64,000 bases of DNA from Pigmentiphaga sp. H8 (GTDB taxonomy: Bacteria > Pseudomonadota > Gammaproteobacteria > Burkholderiales > Burkholderiaceae_B), in contig NZ_CP033966.1 in assembly GCF_003854895.1 (NCBI RefSeq), positions 3,224,001 to 3,288,000 of the forward strand. Reading direction: 5' to 3'. Positions 50,897 to 58,729 of this stretch are shown here, piece by piece. Positions within the stretch are counted from its first letter, which is position 1. Each line of letters opens with the position of its first letter. Made by a program: the position numbers and the translations under genes. Under the pieces are notes generated by a model. It made no database searches. It worked only from the letters and a program-made list of their open reading frames with translations, and was not told where the DNA came from.

Positions 50897-51613
50897 ATGA
50901 TAAAGCCTCGCTCGTCGCAGCCGCCTCAAGGCGCTGCCCGTATCCCGCACGACGCCGTGCGGCGCCTGTTCGCGGGCACGCTGTGCGCGGCCGCGCTGTG
51001 CGGCCTTGTCCCGGCCGCCCTGGCACAGACCGCCGCCCCCGCCGCGAGTTCCTCGCCTTCCCTGCTGGTGCTGGGCGACAGCCTGTCCGCGGAGTACGGC
51101 CTGCCGCGCGGAACGGGATGGGTGGCGCTGCTCGAGGCCCGCCTGCGCGAACGCAAATTCGACTACCGCGTGGTCAATGCCAGCATCAGCGGCGACACCA
51201 CCAGCGGCGGCGTCAGCCGCCTACCGGCGCTGCTCGCGCGCCATCGGCCGGGCGTGGTGGTGATCGAACTGGGCTCCAACGACGCGCTGCGCGGGCTGTC
51301 CTTGCAGATGACCGAGCAGAACCTGAACAAGATGGTGCAGGCGTCGCGCCAGGCTGGCGCGCGCGTGTTGCTGGTGGGCATGCAGATCCCGCCCAACTAC
51401 GGCCGCGACTACACGCAGCGCTTCCAGCAATTGTTCTCCAAGGTGGCCAAGGAGCAGCAGGCGGCCCTGCTGCCCTTCCTGCTGGACGGCGTCGCCCAGC
51501 ACATCGAGCTGTTCCAGCCCGACCGCCTGCATCCCACGGCGCAGGCGCAGCCGCGCCTGCTGGACAACGTCTGGCCTCGCCTGGAACCGCTGCTGGGTAC
51601 CGGCAAGTCCTGA
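50897..51613 (+). CDS. tesA: Periplasmic lysophospholipase/thioesterase I/arylesterase TesA
   Basis: An SGNH/GDSL hydrolase of 238 residues. The ATG at 50897 has an AAGGA ribosome site and leads into a signal peptide ending ALAQTAAP. Block I is LVLGDSLSAEYG (nucleophile Ser), block II NASISGDTTSGG, block III ELGSNDALRG and block V DRLHPTAQAQ (catalytic Asp-His). It hydrolyses acyl-CoA, lysophospholipid and aryl esters in characterised TesA. It is divergent from the YbbA-type gene, with only 28 bp between the two starts. Confidence 0.94.
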   Translation: MIKPRSSQPPQGAARIPHDAVRRLFAGTLCAAALCGLVPAALAQTAAPAASSSPSLLVLGDSLSAEYGLPRGTGWVALLEARLRERKFDYRVVNASISGDTTSGGVSRLPALLARHRPGVVVIELGSNDALRGLSLQMTEQNLNKMVQASRQAGARVLLVGMQIPPNYGRDYTQRFQQLFSKVAKEQQAALLPFLLDGVAQHIELFQPDRLHPTAQAQPRLLDNVWPRLEPLLGTGKS

Positions 51614-51644
51614 CACGGCCGGCCCCCGGGGCAGGCCGGCGACG

Positions 51645-53564
51645 TCAGCGCTCGGCGGCGGCTGGCGCGGCGGTGGTCAGGGCCGTGCCTTCGGGCGAGA
51701 CCGTGACCTGGTACTTCTCACGCAGCGTCTGTAGCACGGCCAGTTGCTCGGCCTGGGCCCAGCGGCGCTCCATCATCGATTTCTCGCCGGCGATCGCGGC
51801 GGCGTCGGGCTTGGGCGCGGCCTCGACCTTGGAGATCCGGGCGATGACATAGTCGTCGCCGGCGATCGTGCCCACGAAAGCCGGCAGCTTGTCGGCCGGC
51901 GCCTTCATGACCGCGTTCAGCAGCGCGGGCGCGACATCTTGCGGCGCATTGCGCGCCACGGTAACGGCGGCGCCGAAACCTTGGCTCGAATCCTTGGCCC
52001 GCAGGGCCTTCAGGCGCTCCTCGCCCGCCGCGCGGGCCAGATCGAGCGCCTTGTCCTGCGTCAGCTGCGTGCGGATGCCGCTCGACACGTCGGCCAGGGG
52101 CTGCACCGATGCCGGCACATGCTTGACCACTCGCACGGCCGCCAGGCGGTTCGGAGCGAGTTCGATCACGCCCGAGTTGCGCTTCTCGCGCAGCACCTCG
52201 TCCGAGAACAGAGCCTGCGCCACCTTGGGATTGCCCATGACGTCGTTGCCCTGCAGCCCGCTGCGCGTGACGCCCTGGGCTTCCTGGATCTTCAGGCCGA
52301 ACTTCTGGGCCGCGGGGTCGAGCGTGTCGCTTTGCTCGTACACCAGGTTCGTGAACTGCTCGGCGGCCTCGGCGAAACGGCGAGCAGCCTGTTGCTGCTT
52401 GATTTCCTCGACGATCTGGGCGCGGACTTCGGCCAGGGGCTTGACCACGGCCGGACGGATGCCGGTGAGCTTGATGACGTGGAAGCCGTAGTCGGTCGTC
52501 ACGACGCCCGACACCTCGCCCTCCTTCAGCGCGAAGGCGGCATCCTCGAAAGGCTTGACCATCATGCCGCGGCCGAACCAGTCCAGGTCGCCGCCCTTGG
52601 TGGCCGAGCCGGGATCCTGCGAGTTCTCGCGCGCCAGCTTGGCGAAATCGGCCTTGGGCCCCTTGGCCTGCTCGTCCAGGGATTGCGCCTTCTTGCGCGC
52701 TTCTTCGCGCACGGCCTCGCTCGCGCCGCTATCGACCGTGATCAGGATGTGGCTGGCCCGGCGCTGTTCTTCCTGGCCGTAGCGGCCCTTGTTCTGTTCG
52801 TAGTAGTTCTTGATGTCGTCCTCGGACACCGTCATGCCGGAGGTCGATGCGCCCTGGTCCAGCACCACGTACTGGGCGTCGACGCGTTCCGGCACCTGGA
52901 AGCGGGCGCGATTGGCCTCGTAATAGGCTTTCACCTCGTCGTCGCTGACGCTGACCTTGGCGCGATAGTCCGCCGCGGCCACGCGCAGGGTCTGGATGCT
53001 GCGACGCTCGGTCGCCGCGGCCACCAGGCGGTCCATGACGGCGTCCGGCATGGTGGTCGATTGCGCCACCGGCCCCAGCACCTGCTGCAGGGCCAGGTCG
53101 CGGCGCAACTGGGCCTCGAACATCACCGGGGTCATGCCCTGGGCGGCCAGCGCGTCGCGGTAGCGGGCGTTGCTGAACTTGCCGTCTTCCTGCACGGCGG
53201 GAATCGCCTGGATGGTGGCGCGGAGCTGGTCGTCGGAGGCCGAGAAATGGTTCTTGGTGGCCTCGGCCGCGATCAGGCGGGTGTTGATGATCTCGTCCAG
53301 CACCGCCTGGCGCATGGCCGGCGTATCAAAGGCCTGCGAATCGAACTGCGCGCCCATCATGCCGCGCAGCTGGTCGAGCCGGTTGCGCGAGGCCGCGTCG
53401 AACTCCTGCTGCGTCACGGTTTCGCCCGCCACCTTGGCCAGCGACTTGTCGCCTTCCATGAAGCTGGAGTACCCCTGTATGCCGACGAAGACGAACGACG
53501 GCAGGATCAGCAGCAGCAGGACGAACTGCATCCAGCGGCGATGGTTACGGATGAGGTCAAACAT
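51645..53564 (-). CDS. ppiD: Membrane-anchored periplasmic chaperone PpiD
   Basis: A SurA/PpiD-type folding factor at the Sec translocon exit. The ATG at 53564 (MFDLIRNHRRWMQ) has a GGAG ribosome site and gives 639 residues. A short cytosolic start and one membrane helix (about 12-32) are followed by a SurA_N-like domain and one parvulin domain (about 265-365: RRASHILITVDSGAS, LDWFGRGMMVKPFEDAAF, YGFHVIKL). The C-terminus is alanine-rich. It lies convergent with tesA and downstream of nadA on the same strand. Confidence 0.95.
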   Translation of the reverse strand: MFDLIRNHRRWMQFVLLLLILPSFVFVGIQGYSSFMEGDKSLAKVAGETVTQQEFDAASRNRLDQLRGMMGAQFDSQAFDTPAMRQAVLDEIINTRLIAAEATKNHFSASDDQLRATIQAIPAVQEDGKFSNARYRDALAAQGMTPVMFEAQLRRDLALQQVLGPVAQSTTMPDAVMDRLVAAATERRSIQTLRVAAADYRAKVSVSDDEVKAYYEANRARFQVPERVDAQYVVLDQGASTSGMTVSEDDIKNYYEQNKGRYGQEEQRRASHILITVDSGASEAVREEARKKAQSLDEQAKGPKADFAKLARENSQDPGSATKGGDLDWFGRGMMVKPFEDAAFALKEGEVSGVVTTDYGFHVIKLTGIRPAVVKPLAEVRAQIVEEIKQQQAARRFAEAAEQFTNLVYEQSDTLDPAAQKFGLKIQEAQGVTRSGLQGNDVMGNPKVAQALFSDEVLREKRNSGVIELAPNRLAAVRVVKHVPASVQPLADVSSGIRTQLTQDKALDLARAAGEERLKALRAKDSSQGFGAAVTVARNAPQDVAPALLNAVMKAPADKLPAFVGTIAGDDYVIARISKVEAAPKPDAAAIAGEKSMMERRWAQAEQLAVLQTLREKYQVTVSPEGTALTTAAPAAAER

Positions 53565-53708
53565 GCGCGAATACTCCGGTCGGATGCCAGCGGCACGACG
53601 GCCATACAAGCAAAATGCCCACAGGCTCAAGGCCAATGGGCACCCATTAGTGTCGAGCCGATTCTAGCATGGCGCCTGGGGCTCCATGCCTTCCGCGGCC
53701 GGCGTGGA

Positions 53709-54860
53709 CTACGCCGGCCCGACCGCGGAAAACAGCGCGGCGTCGCGCGCCAGATCGCCGCTGGCCCTGACCCGGCAGTCGCGGCGGGCGGCGAAATCCA
53801 GCATGCGGTCGATCGGCCGACGCGCTTGCCGCCCCAGCGCCGGCTCCAGCAGGACTTCGCCCGCGCCCTGCTCCAGGCATCCCATCAGGTTTTCCAACCC
53901 GTTCATGGCCATCCACGGACAGTGCGCGCAACTCTTGCAAGTCGCACTTGCGCCCGCCGTGGGCGCCGCGATGAAAACCTTGCCGGGGGCGGCCAGCCGC
54001 ATCTTGTGCAGCAAGCCCTGGTCGGTGGCCACGATGAAATGCGTGGCGTCAAGCTCGCGCGCCGCCTTGATCATCTGCGAGGTCGAACCCACCACGTCGG
54101 CCTGGGCCACGACGGCCGGCGGCGACTCCGGGTGCACCAGCACCTTGGCCTGCGGATATTCCTCCCGCAGCAATTCGAGCTCGATGCCCTTGAACTCGTC
54201 GTGCACCAGGCACGACCCCTGCCATAGCAGCATGTCGGCCCCGGTCTGCGACTGGATGTAGGCGCCCAGGTGCCGGTCGGGCGCCCACAGGATCTTTTCC
54301 CCGCGAGCGTGCAGGTCCGCCACGATATCCAGCGCGATGGCCGACGTGACGGTCCAGTCCGCGCGCGCCTTCACGGCCGCGCTGGTGTTTGCGTAGACCA
54401 CCACCGTGCGGTCGGGATGGGCATCGCAGAAGGCCGAGAAGTCGTCCAGGGGGCAGCCCAGGTCCAACGAGCAGGTGGCGTCCAGGTCCGGCATCAGCAC
54501 GCGCTTCTCGGGACTGAGGATCTTGGCCGTTTCCCCCATGAAGCGCACACCTGCCACCACCAGCGTGGTGGCAGGATGGTCGCGGCCGAAGCGCGCCATC
54601 TCCAGCGAGTCCGCGACGCAGCCTCCCGTCTCGTCTGCCAGTTCCTGCAATTCGGCATCCACGTAGTAGTGCGCGACCAGCACCGCGTTCTCGCGCTGGA
54701 GCAACGCCCGGATACGCGCCTTCAGTTCGTCCCGCCGCTGCCCCGGCAAACTTTCGGGCACCTTGGCCCAGGCCTGCCCCACCGAGCAGGAGCCGCCGGC
54801 GGCCGAGGGTGAATCGAAATCGAAAGTGCGAAGCAGCGTCTGGCTCATCCTGTCATCCAT
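53709..54860 (-). CDS. nadA: Quinolinate synthase NadA
   Basis: A [4Fe-4S] enzyme making quinolinate from iminoaspartate and DHAP, in de novo NAD synthesis. It has up to 383 residues; the ATG at 54848 (MSQTLLRTFDF) is an alternative start. Cluster ligands are expected in ATCSLDLGCPLDDF, LLWQGSCLVHDEF and CKSCAHCPWMAMN; the substrate motif VAHYYVDAELQELAD is present. nadB and nadC are not adjacent, unlike in many relatives. Its promoter region carries two matching dyads, so it is very probably under a NAD-responsive or similar repressor. Confidence 0.96.
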   Translation of the reverse strand: MDDRMSQTLLRTFDFDSPSAAGGSCSVGQAWAKVPESLPGQRRDELKARIRALLQRENAVLVAHYYVDAELQELADETGGCVADSLEMARFGRDHPATTLVVAGVRFMGETAKILSPEKRVLMPDLDATCSLDLGCPLDDFSAFCDAHPDRTVVVYANTSAAVKARADWTVTSAIALDIVADLHARGEKILWAPDRHLGAYIQSQTGADMLLWQGSCLVHDEFKGIELELLREEYPQAKVLVHPESPPAVVAQADVVGSTSQMIKAARELDATHFIVATDQGLLHKMRLAAPGKVFIAAPTAGASATCKSCAHCPWMAMNGLENLMGCLEQGAGEVLLEPALGRQARRPIDRMLDFAARRDCRVRASGDLARDAALFSAVGPA

Positions 54861-54866
54861 CTATTT

Positions 54867-54883
54867 ATGCTCATATTGAGCAT
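54867..54883. promoter_or_regulatory. nadA operator dyad, proximal
   Basis: ATGCT-N7-AGCAT (extended ATGCTCA / TGAGCAT), a perfect dyad 7 bp before the nadA start. It is the same half-site pair as 54914-54930, with centres 47 bp apart. Confidence 0.65.
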
Positions 54884-54913
54884 TTTTTGAATAAAAAAAT
54901 ATCGACCGGACTT

Positions 54914-54930
54914 ATGCTAAATATGAGCAT
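54914..54930. promoter_or_regulatory. nadA operator dyad, distal
   Basis: ATGCT-N7-AGCAT again (TTATGCT / AGCATAA). Between the two dyads lies the AT-rich stretch that should contain the nadA -10 box (TATTTTT/TATTCA on the minus strand), so two bound dimers would bracket the promoter. Confidence 0.65.
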
Positions 54931-55048
54931 AAAGAATGTCAATAGCGGAAACCCAAAAACGCATGGCGCGGTCCCGGCGACGGCCCAAAGAAAAAGGGCC
55001 TGGATGACTCCAAGCCCTTGATCCCGGCACGTCTACGCTGCAACAGAG

Positions 55049-55124
55049 TGGTGGGTGCTACAGGGGTCGAACCTGTGACCTACGCCTTGTAAGGGCGCCG
55101 CTCTACCAACTGAGCTAAGCACCC
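55049..55124 (-). tRNA. tRNA-Val (TAC)
   Basis: 76-nt tRNA on the minus strand with acceptor GGGTGCT, D-loop AGTTGGTAGA, anticodon TAC in CCCTTACAAGG, T-arm CAGGTTCGACCCCTG and an encoded CCA. It lies between nadA and hup. Confidence 0.97.
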
Positions 55125-55232
55125 TCTGGCTGCGAACCGTGACTCGGCGCGTATTGTAGCGGATTGCCCAGGCACCTGCATCCGCCCCCCGCTGCCGTGC
55201 GTCCACACGCTGAGACCTGAAACCTGGGGACG

Positions 55233-55262
55233 AAAAAAAACCCTGGCACCAAACCAGGGTTT
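55233..55262 (-). terminator. hup terminator
   Basis: AAACCCTGG / CCAGGGTTT stem with an eight-base T-run on the minus strand, 22 bp after the hup stop. Confidence 0.88.
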
Positions 55263-55284
55263 CTCGTCACGAAGTGCTTACGCC

Positions 55285-55557
55285 TTAGTTGACGGCGTCT
55301 TTCAGCGCCTTGCCCGGACGGAACTTCGGCACCTTGGCCTTCTTGATCTTGATGGCTTCGCCGGTACGCGGGTTACGGCCGGTGCGGGCCGCGCGAGCGC
55401 TCACCGCGAAAGTGCCGAAACCGACCAGCGTCACCGTGCCGCCCTTCTTGAGCGTCGTTTTCACCGCTCCCACCAGCGCATCCAGCGAACGGCCGGCAGC
55501 CGCCTTGGAAATGTCGGCTTGCTTGGCGATGTGGTCGATAAGCTCGGTCTTGTTCAT
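55285..55557 (-). CDS. hup: DNA-binding protein HU
   Basis: A small nucleoid protein of 90 residues that bends DNA as a dimer. The ATG at 55557 (MNKTELIDHIAKQA) has a GAGGGG ribosome site; the frame to 55623 is just open. The signature GFGTFAVSARAARTGRNPRTGE is the DNA-binding arm. It follows lon on the same strand but is separated by a terminator and a 200-bp gap with its own promoter, as in E. coli lon-hupB. Confidence 0.97.
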   Translation of the reverse strand: MNKTELIDHIAKQADISKAAAGRSLDALVGAVKTTLKKGGTVTLVGFGTFAVSARAARTGRNPRTGEAIKIKKAKVPKFRPGKALKDAVN

Positions 55558-55762
55558 TAGGCCCCTCACAAGGTCTATCTGTGGAAAAAATTTTTGGTCC
55601 CGATGCGAGTCCGCAAGGGGCACCCCCGAAGAGCGACGTACCGCATCGAAACTGCTCTTGCCGGTACGAAACGCAGACGGCTATTTAATCCTCGGGCAGA
55701 AAGTCGTGTCAAGGGAAACCCGCTGGAAAACCGCGTAAAACCTGATGTTTCCGCATGTGACG

Positions 55763-55791
55763 AAAAAAAAGAGGGCACTTGCGTGCCCTCT
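55763..55791 (-). terminator. lon terminator
   Basis: GAGGGCAC / GTGCCCTC stem, TTGC loop, and an eight-T run on the minus strand, 22 bp after the lon stop. Confidence 0.9.
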
Positions 55792-55812
55792 TCCACGACC
55801 CAGACCGCGGGA

Positions 55813-58245
55813 TCAGTGCTTCATGACAGGGTCCGTGGCAGCCCCGCCTTCGGCCGCCACGTGGGCCTCGACCTTGGCCTCGGCCTTCGCGGCCTCCTCC
55901 TCGGGCAAGGCCTCGGGCAGCCGCTCCAGCGCGAGTTCGAGCACCCGATCGATCCAGCGGACCGGCACGATATCGAGATGGTTCTTGACCGTATCCGGGA
56001 TCTCCGCCAGGTCCTTGGCGTTCTCCTCCGGAATCAGCACGGTCTTGATACCGCCCCGGTGCGCGGCCAGCAGCTTCTCCTTCAGGCCGCCGATAGGCAG
56101 GACTTCGCCACGCAGCGTGATCTCGCCCGTCATCGCCACGTCGGCGCGCACGGGGATGCCCGTCAACGAGGAAACGATGGCCGTGGTGATCGCCGCGCCC
56201 GCCGACGGACCGTCCTTGGGCGTGGCGCCCTCGGGCACGTGCACGTGCATGTCCTTCTTCTCGAACACCGCGTGATCGATACCCAGCCGGCGAGCGCGCG
56301 ATCGCACCACCGAGCGCGCGGCCTCGACCGATTCCTTCATGACGTCGCCCAGCGAGCCGGTGCGCTGGATGGCGCCCTTGCCCGGCATGACCGCCACTTC
56401 GATCGTCAGCAGGTCGCCGCCCACTTCGGTCCAGGCCAGTCCGGTCACCTGGCCGATCTGGTTTTCCTTCTCGGCCACGCCGAAGGTGTAGCGACGCACG
56501 CCCAGGTAGTCGTTCAGGTTGTCCGCCGTGACGACCACTTGTTGCTTGTCGCCCTTGAGCAGCAGGCCCTTGACCACCTTGCGGCAGATCTTGCTGACCT
56601 CGCGTTCCAGCGCGCGCACGCCCGCTTCACGGGTGTAGTAGCGCACGATGTCGCGCAGGGCCGATTCCTCGACCTTGAGCTCCTCGGCCTTCAACCCGTT
56701 GTTCTTCATCTGCTTGGGCAGCAGATGCTGCATGGCGATGTGCACCTTCTCGTCTTCGGTGTAGCCCGACAGGCGGATGACCTCCATCCGGTCCAGCAGG
56801 GCCGGCGGAATGTTCAGCGTGTTGCTGGTCGCCACGAACATCACGTCGGACAGGTCGAAATCGACCTCGACGTAGTGGTCCTGGAAGGTGTGGTTCTGTT
56901 CGGGGTCCAGCACCTCGAGCAGCGCCGACGCCGGGTCGCCACGGAAGTCCATGCCCATCTTGTCGACTTCGTCGAGCAGGAAGAGCGGATTGCGCGCGCC
57001 GACCTTGGACAGGTTCTGCAGGATCTTGCCCGGCATCGAACCGATGTAGGTACGGCGATGGCCGCGGATCTCGGATTCGTCGCGCACGCCGCCCAGCGCC
57101 ATCCGCACGAACTTGCGGTTGGTCGCCTTGGCGATCGACTGGCCGAGCGAGGTCTTGCCCACGCCCGGAGGGCCGACCAGGCACAGAATGGGCGCCTTGA
57201 CCTTGTCCACGCGCTGTTGCACGGCAAGGTATTCAAGGATGCGTTCCTTGACCTTGTCGAGGCCGTAGTGGTCGTCGTTGAGCACCTCTTCCGCGTGCGG
57301 CAAGGAATTGTTGACCTTGCTCTTCCTCTTCCACGGCAGGCCGACCAGCGTGTCGATGTAGTTGCGCACCACGGTGGCCTCGGCCGACATGGGCGACATC
57401 AGCTTGAGCTTCTTGAGCTCGGCATCGGCCTTCTTCTTGGCCTCCTTGGGCATGTGGGCGGCGATGATCTTCTTTTCGAGTTCCTCGAAATCGGCACCGT
57501 CCTCGCCTTCGCCCAGTTCCTTCTGGATGGCCTTGACCTGCTCGTTCAGGTAGTACTCGCGCTGGCTCTTCTCCATCTGCTTCTTGACCCGGCCGCGGAT
57601 GCGCTTCTCCACCTGGAGAATGTCGATCTCGGTCTCGAGCTGGGCCAGCAGCGCTTCCAGCCGCTCGGAGGTGGAGAACACCTCGAGCATCTTCTGCTTC
57701 TGCTCCAGCTTGAGCGGCAGGTGCGCCGCGATGGTGTCGGCCAGCCGGCCGGGCTCGTCGATGCCCGACAGCGAGGTCAGGATCTCGGGCGGGATCTTCT
57801 TGTTCAGTTTGACGTACTGGTCGAACTGCGACACGATCGCGCGCCGCAGGGCCTCGGTTTCAGAGCCCTGGCCCCGGTCGGGATCGATGGGCACGAGTTC
57901 GCAGGCGAAATGCGCGCCCAGGTCGTCGATGCGGGTAATACGGGCGCGCTGGGCACCCTCGACCAGCACCTTGACGGTGCCGTCGGGCAGCTTGAGCATC
58001 TGGAGGATGCTGGCCAGGCAGCCGATCTCGTAGATGTCGTCGGCCGAGGGTTCATCCTTGGCAGCCGACTTCTGGGCCACCAGCATGATGCTCTTGCCGG
58101 CTTCCATCGCGGCTTCCAGCGCCTTGATGGACTTGGGCCTCCCCACGAACAGCGGGATGACCATGTGAGGAAATACGACCACGTCGCGCAGCGGAAGCAG
58201 CGGCAACTCGATCGGCTCGGGAGGGAGTATCTGGCTCGCAGACAT
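55813..58245 (-). CDS. lon: ATP-dependent protease Lon
   Basis: The cytosolic AAA+ serine protease degrading misfolded and regulatory proteins, 810 residues. The N-terminal LAN domain (ELPLLPLRDVVVFPHM), a coiled coil (about 190-290), the ATPase (Walker A GPPGVGKTSLGQ, Walker B PLFLLDEVDKMG) and the protease domain with the Ser681-Lys724 dyad (PKDGPSAGAAIT, GGLKEKLLAAHRGG) are all intact. The C-terminal tail (Glu/Ala-rich, about 50 residues) is longer than in E. coli. A GAGGACGA ribosome site precedes the ATG. A heat-shock-like promoter lies just upstream. Confidence 0.98.
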   Translation of the reverse strand: MSASQILPPEPIELPLLPLRDVVVFPHMVIPLFVGRPKSIKALEAAMEAGKSIMLVAQKSAAKDEPSADDIYEIGCLASILQMLKLPDGTVKVLVEGAQRARITRIDDLGAHFACELVPIDPDRGQGSETEALRRAIVSQFDQYVKLNKKIPPEILTSLSGIDEPGRLADTIAAHLPLKLEQKQKMLEVFSTSERLEALLAQLETEIDILQVEKRIRGRVKKQMEKSQREYYLNEQVKAIQKELGEGEDGADFEELEKKIIAAHMPKEAKKKADAELKKLKLMSPMSAEATVVRNYIDTLVGLPWKRKSKVNNSLPHAEEVLNDDHYGLDKVKERILEYLAVQQRVDKVKAPILCLVGPPGVGKTSLGQSIAKATNRKFVRMALGGVRDESEIRGHRRTYIGSMPGKILQNLSKVGARNPLFLLDEVDKMGMDFRGDPASALLEVLDPEQNHTFQDHYVEVDFDLSDVMFVATSNTLNIPPALLDRMEVIRLSGYTEDEKVHIAMQHLLPKQMKNNGLKAEELKVEESALRDIVRYYTREAGVRALEREVSKICRKVVKGLLLKGDKQQVVVTADNLNDYLGVRRYTFGVAEKENQIGQVTGLAWTEVGGDLLTIEVAVMPGKGAIQRTGSLGDVMKESVEAARSVVRSRARRLGIDHAVFEKKDMHVHVPEGATPKDGPSAGAAITTAIVSSLTGIPVRADVAMTGEITLRGEVLPIGGLKEKLLAAHRGGIKTVLIPEENAKDLAEIPDTVKNHLDIVPVRWIDRVLELALERLPEALPEEEAAKAEAKVEAHVAAEGGAATDPVMKH

Positions 58246-58273
58246 GATTCGTCCTCGAATTTGAATGCAATCA

Positions 58274-58301
58274 GGATGAGGGCGTAAACGTGGATTTCAA
58301 G
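58274..58301 (-). promoter_or_regulatory. Candidate heat-shock (sigma-32) promoter of lon
   Basis: On the minus strand CTTGAAA is followed after 13 bp by CCTCATCC, near the sigma-32 consensus, giving a leader of about 20 nt. The same spacing and boxes are seen before clpB. Confidence 0.5.
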
Positions 58302-58461
58302 CGTCGGCGGGCAACGTGGTCTGCTGGGACTGCCGGGCGCATGCCCTTTTCCCGCACAGCACGCCCGGGAAAAGCGTATGAACCCGAAGAGAGGCGCAGA
58401 GTCATCATTCGCCCACAGGCCATTGATTTACACGCCATGGCCCAATGTAGCATAGGTGGCC

Positions 58462-58724
58462 CCCCCCTACGCCCTTCGGGCGCCCCCCAGGGGGCGATGC
58501 GGGTGGACCGGCGGAGCCGGATCCACCGCATCCTGGGGTAACAACGGGCTGGCGGAGACTGGCGATACTGCCAAGCGCCTGTCTGAGTTGGAAAAGAAAA
58601 CGGCCTTGCTCGCAAGCAAGGCCGTTTTCTTTTCCAGGTGCCCCCAGACCCAGGGCACCGCGGATCCGGCTTTGCCGGTCCGCCAGTGCCGCCCCCTGGG
58701 GGGCGCCCGAAGGGCGTAGGGGGG
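58462..58724. repeat. 34-bp perfect inverted repeat bracketing the lon-clpX intergenic region
   Basis: The arm 58462-58495 (CTACGCCCTTCGGGCGCCCC core) is the exact reverse complement of 58691-58724. Inside lie two GGATCCGGC-type hairpins (about 58510-58530 and 58672-58682) and a 21-bp stem at 58590-58635. The whole 484-bp gap 58246-58729 holds no gene. It resembles a dispersed intergenic repeat or a miniature element. Confidence 0.8.
58590..58635 (-). terminator. Exceptional 21-bp perfect hairpin after clpX
   Basis: Perfect 21-bp arms (GGAAAAGAAAACGGCCTTGCT / its complement) with a CGCA loop. On either strand the GC-rich part is followed by a T-rich stretch, so it works as a bidirectional terminator for clpX and anything reading towards it. 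Confidence 0.8.
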
Positions 58725-58729
58725 ATCCT

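Noticed and set aside
51744..54227. An 827-codon plus-strand frame across ppiD and nadA
   Set aside because: It spans two real genes and their gap with no recognisable domain.
55594..58287. An 897-codon plus-strand frame opposite lon
   Set aside because: Shadow of lon; it has no plausible start context or domain.
58456..58719. A small protein gene between lon and clpX
   Set aside because: The frame arises from the palindromic repeat, which gives nearly the same peptide on both strands.
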